Shown piece by piece: positions 60,297-64,000 of a DNA stretch of 64,000 nt (position 1 is its first letter; each line of letters begins with the position of its first letter). The DNA comes from Pleodorina starrii (lineage: Eukaryota > Chlorophyta > Chlorophyceae > Chlamydomonadales > Volvocaceae): assembly GCA_030267565.1 (NCBI GenBank), contig BRXU01000005.1, positions 5,781,501 through 5,845,500 on the forward strand. The letters run 5' to 3'. The notes under the pieces were generated by a model. It worked only from the letters and a program-made list of their open reading frames with translations, made no database searches and was not told the origin of the DNA. A program made the translations under genes and the position numbers.

Positions 60297-63200
60297 CTAA
60301 ATGAGGCCCTTCGGCCTGCAGATGGTGACAAACCGGTGTTCTGGCGTGTCCACAAACGCAAAGAGGCACAAGCCGTCGGCGGTGCGCTTGCAGATGTTGG
60401 AGAAGGAGCCCATCGCGGCGCAACGGGTCAGCAGGAAAATGCCGTCGGTGAAGGTGCCCTTGAGGCTGTATACGTACAACTCGATGTGCTGACGGTCGTA
60501 TGTGATTCCTGCGTGTCGTAAATGCAGCGGGTCTGTTGCTGCGGTAACGGTGGCAGCAGACAGCACCCGACAGCAGACTGAAGCGCGTTTCCGCCGTCAG
60601 AGCGTCAGTAGTACTGACTCAGTACCTTGTGCCGTCTCCCGATTAAGGCAAAGGGGCCGAACGAAGCGGCTGTGCCTGCGCTGCGCCCTTCCGTTTAGAC
60701 CCGACCACTCACCGACTCGCGCTGAAAGCCACGATGACGGCGCGGTGGTATTGTCCTTCCAGAACTTGACGCCCCTGCTCCGAATTAGACACAGCAATGC
60801 GAGCGGCAGCGCGGGTAGTTGGTTATCAGTTATCAGTTGGTTATCGTACTTCCAGGTTGCGCCGGCGCTGGCAGGGAGAACGAGGGGTAATCAACGATGC
60901 ACACGGCTTCCCCAATGGACCGCTGCAATTGTGCACATCCAGTCTCGTGCACACGTCAGACTGTCGACGGACGGTCGCGCTCAGGGCTGCGTTCAGCGCT
61001 TTGGAAGTAGGTATCAGATCTGTTGCGAATAAGGGCGGCGAAGGTGGGCGGCAAGCAAGCCGGCAGGCTTCCCCACACCGGGCACTGTACAGGCGGCGTC
61101 GGCCTAACCGTCCGAACACTATTTTCTTCTCAATGCGAGCAGGCCTCCGGCCGGCGGTACGGCACGGCAGTAGCCGTGGCCGCGCCGTCGTGTGTCTTGC
61201 CGCCCAAACATTGCACAAATACCAACCTGTAATTTGTGGCCTGATCGACATACGTCAAGGTGCCGTTGGTGTAGCACATCGCTGCCGCCGAGTCGATCCG
61301 GAACGCGATCTTGTTGATGTTTGGACGGATCGTACTGCAGTTGTACGGCAACGTAGGGCAACCCAGTCAAGCCCGCTCGGACGGGCTTCGTTGGTATTTT
61401 GGAATGACACGCTGTCAGCTCGCCGGAAGCAGCTTTGCCCAAATACAGTAAGCCAGTTTAGCACACATCCTTCTCTACCTACATCACTCAATACACAACG
61501 GCGCGAGCACTGCCGCGAGGCACCCTACCGGCATGTGTCCAGCGCTGCACTCCGTTCCGTCCTGCATGTGGTACGCAACCACCGCCTATTTCGTAAATTG
61601 ACGCCCTAAGCCCCTAACTGCCCTCTGCCCTCCCTCCTCTTCACTTCGCCCTGAACTCACGCGCACACGGGCGTAACCGCGGCGTTGACACTCTCGTCGC
61701 AGACCTTGCCGTAGAGTCTAAACGTGTGGTAAGTGCTGCAGACAAAGAGGAGATGAAGGCGTGGAGACGCATTCGACAGGGGCGGCGGCACAACGGACAG
61801 CGTCAGTGCGCGTTGGGAGCTTGAGACACGCCCGATCTACCGTACCTGTGCGGGGCATGGAGAGCTGGACCAACAGAGCACACCCCGGCTGAAAACACGC
61901 CGCCCACAGATTATTATGTCCCAGTCGTAAAGTTGGCAGTTTCTGTAACACCGCCCATTGTCAACCGCACGTCTTCGGCCCCAATATGTTTGGCGGTCGA
62001 ACAGTCGGAGGCTCGGAGCTCCCTCTGGGCTCTTGTTTTCCTTAGAGCCCGCAGCGGTGTCCGGGGTGACCCACGGCTCAGCGGCTCTTAGGGTGACCCA
62101 TGGGTCTGCTGCTCTTAGGGTGACCCTCGGGTCTGCTGCTCTTAGGGTGACCCTCGGGTCTGCTGCTCTTGGGGTGACCCACGGGTCAGGGTGACCCACG
62201 GGTCTGCCTTTGTGAAGGTACCCAGGTGTAAATCCCTTCACCAGCTTATCTTCTGCCTGGGACCTCTCGGCTTGCAGGAAAACTGGCCAACCCGGGTTGA
62301 ACCAGGGGTCGCCAGAGCCACCCAGTGTGGCGCATGTGCACGTGTCCCTGGCGCCCCCCACGGCGGCTCGCGACGTGTCGTATCAGATTGTCAGCAAGCC
62401 GGTCAGCCAGTCAGCCAGTCAGCAAGGAGTTGCTACCGTGACTCACATGCCCTTGTACTCGATGTCAGGGCCAAAGCGCAGGCCGTACGGCGAGGCACTG
62501 CAGGAGCAGACGCTGGAGCGGAAGATGCCGTACGGGAACTGCTCGCCGTCCGCGAATATGCTGCCCGTGCCTGTGACGTTGCAACTGACGGTTTCATGGG
62601 CAACTATATGAAAGGTGGGAGGAAGGGAGGGAAACGGGAAGGAAGGCAGGAAGGAGGGAAGGAAGCAGGAAGGAGGCAGGAAGGAGGGAAAGGTGGAAAG
62701 AGGGAAGGATGCAAAAATGCGGAGTAGAGGGACGGCGGGAAGGAGCGAGGGAAGAGGGAAAAGATGGAAACACGGAACATGCGCGCAACCCTTTGTGGGA
62801 GCCTACGTCGTGTGTTCCGGGCCGACCAGATGCAGTAACGGTCGGAAGCTGTGTAGACTCGCCACCAGCGTTCCCTGGCCAGCACCAGGCCTGGCAGATA
62901 TGTGACAACAAATCACACACGCGCCCACTTACACACGCGCACACACACATTCCCCTCACCCCCCCCCCACACACAAACGCACACGCGCACGCGTAAGCGT
63001 GGGCGCACGTGGCAAAAAAGGAACCCCCGAAACCCGCCGTGCTGCGCCGCACGGCACGGGATGCTCGGGCTGCAACCTAGCCCAGAACCCACTACCTGCG
63101 CCCGGTGGTGACCCGTCCATCTTCGGCGCCTCAGGCACGTTCCCTAGGCTCGGCGGCATTGCTGGCAGGAGAGGGGCCGCCGGGGCATCCGGCGGCAGTG

Positions 63201-64000
63201 CCGCTGTGGGGGACGGAACTGGTGGGGTTGTCGAGGGCGGTGAGGGCGGGCTGGGGCTGGGAGGGTCGGGTAACGGCGGTGCTGGTGGGCCCGGGCTCGG
63301 AGGTGAAGCTGGCCGTGGCTGTAGTGGCTGTGGGAGAGGGTTTGGGGGCAATAGCGGCGGCGGTGAGGGTGGGCGCGGGCTGGGGTGTGGCAGCGGCGAC
63401 GGTGGGGGTGGTTGGGGGCTGGGGCGGGGCGGCGGTGGCGACATTGGCACCGGCGGCGTGGGTGACAGGGGTAGGCTTGGGGAGGGTGGCGGCGACGGGG
63501 GCGTGTGGGCTGGGGAGGGTCTGGGTGGTGGTGGCGGTGATGGTGGCACTGGTGAAGGTGGGGATGAGGGCGGCGGGGGCGAGGGCGGTGCCGGCGGCTG
63601 TGGAGAAGGTGGGGGTGAGGGAGGCGGGGGCGAGGGAGGTGCCGGCGGCTGTGGAGAAGGTGGAGGTGAGGGAGGCGGGGGCGAGGGAGGTGCCGGCGGC
63701 TGTGGAGGAGGAGGAGGTGAGGGCGGCGGGGGCGAGGGAGGTGCCGGCGGCTGTGGAGAAGGTGGGGGTGAGGGCGGCGGGGGCGAGGGCGGTGCCGGCG
63801 GCTGTGGAGAAGGTGGGGGTGAGGGCGGCGGGGGCGAGGGAGGTGCCGGCGGCTGTGGAGAAGGTGGAGGTGAGGGAGGCGGGGGCGAGGGAGCTGCCGT
63901 CGGCTGTGGCGAAGGTGGAGGTGAGGGAGGCGGGGGCGAGGGCGGTGGCGGCGGCTGTGGTGAAGGTGGCGGTGGGGGAGGCGGAGGCGAGGGCGGTGCC
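60297..64000 (-). CDS. PH5: pherophorin-like protein, 3' half (5' end outside window)
   Basis: Minus-strand exons, 5' to 3': Pro-rich exon from beyond 64000 to 63096, then 62603-62447, 61735-61661, 61334-61227, 60774-60713, 60508-60297 (stop TAG). Phases match exons 5-10 of the other copies. The Pro-rich exon is open to the window edge and repeats a 17-residue unit ([17 protein letters not shown]) before the linker LGNVPEAPKMDGSPPGAG. The C-terminal domain reads [120 protein letters not shown]. It is closest to PH2 and PH1 in this domain. The N-terminal domain and signal peptide are expected beyond 64000. Probably a secreted matrix glycoprotein. Confidence 0.75.
62062..62206. repeat. 27-bp tandem repeat in PH5 intron
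   Basis: Four to five units of GTCTGCTGCTCTTAGGGTGA followed by CCCTCGG (or CCCATGG, CCCACGG) lie between the exons ending at 62447 and beginning at 61735. The core GACCC-N-N-GGGTC is a palindrome seen elsewhere in the window. Confidence 0.85.
62611..62763. repeat. 150-bp purine (minus: pyrimidine) tract before a PH5 acceptor
   Basis: GGAGGGAAGGAAGCAGG-like sequence runs for about 150 bp on the plus strand, so the minus strand is a CT tract ending a few bases before the acceptor at 62604-62605. It is an exceptionally long polypyrimidine tract for the intron preceding the C-terminal domain. Confidence 0.7.
63590..64000. repeat. 51-bp coding tandem repeat in PH5 Pro-rich exon
   Basis: About eight units of GGTGCCGGCGGCTGTGGAGA, then AGGTGGAGGTGAGGG and AGGCGGGGGCGAGGGA on the plus strand; each codes 17 residues on the minus strand. 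The array continues to the window edge. Confidence 0.88.

Overview
The window is nuclear DNA of a green alga, most likely a volvocine or Chlamydomonas-type species. Evidence: high GC, many short exons with GT-AG introns, Chlamydomonas-type TTTTAGGG telomere-like repeats lying inside introns, and five large genes for pherophorin-like extracellular-matrix proteins with Ser-Pro/poly-Pro spacers. No prokaryotic features, rRNA, CRISPR array or intact transposon was recognised. The species cannot be named from the sequence alone.

Layout. 1-4725 (+): the last ten exons of a TKL/Raf-like protein kinase whose N-terminal half lies outside the window. 4726-10599: about 5.9 kb with no convincing gene. 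Then five pherophorin-like genes lie head to tail on the minus strand: PH1 (10600-19900), PH2 (23277-30675), PH3 (36256-44177), PH4 (47670-57687) and PH5 (60297 to beyond the window end; 3' half only). The spacers between them (19.9-23.3, 30.7-36.3, 44.2-47.7, 57.7-60.3 kb) are partly AT-richer and hold small repeats and one possible MITE.

All five PH genes follow one plan, worked out exon by exon with matching splice sites and reading phases: a hydrophobic signal or anchor segment plus short Pro-rich stretch (exon 1); an N-terminal Cys-rich domain (exons 2, 3, 4 and the start of 5); a huge single exon 5 coding for the Pro-rich spacer; and a C-terminal Cys-rich domain (exons 6-10). The two globular domains are homologous to each other. 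Both fit the pherophorin pattern (FPYG..., CxC...[24 protein letters not shown]...[18 protein letters not shown]). Exons 3 (90 nt) and 7 (75 nt) have the same length in every copy present.

The products are probably secreted hydroxyproline-rich glycoproteins of the algal extracellular matrix or cell wall. Copies differ mainly in the Pro-rich spacer, where each gene has amplified its own private repeat unit (15, about 95, 60, 30 or 51 bp). PH3 looks like a mosaic: its N-terminal half is nearly PH2 and its C-terminal half resembles PH4. In PH1-PH4 the first Pro-rich block appears to interrupt the N-terminal domain just before its last Cys. Long Gly/Ala/His-rich reading frames opposite the Pro-rich exons are antisense shadows.
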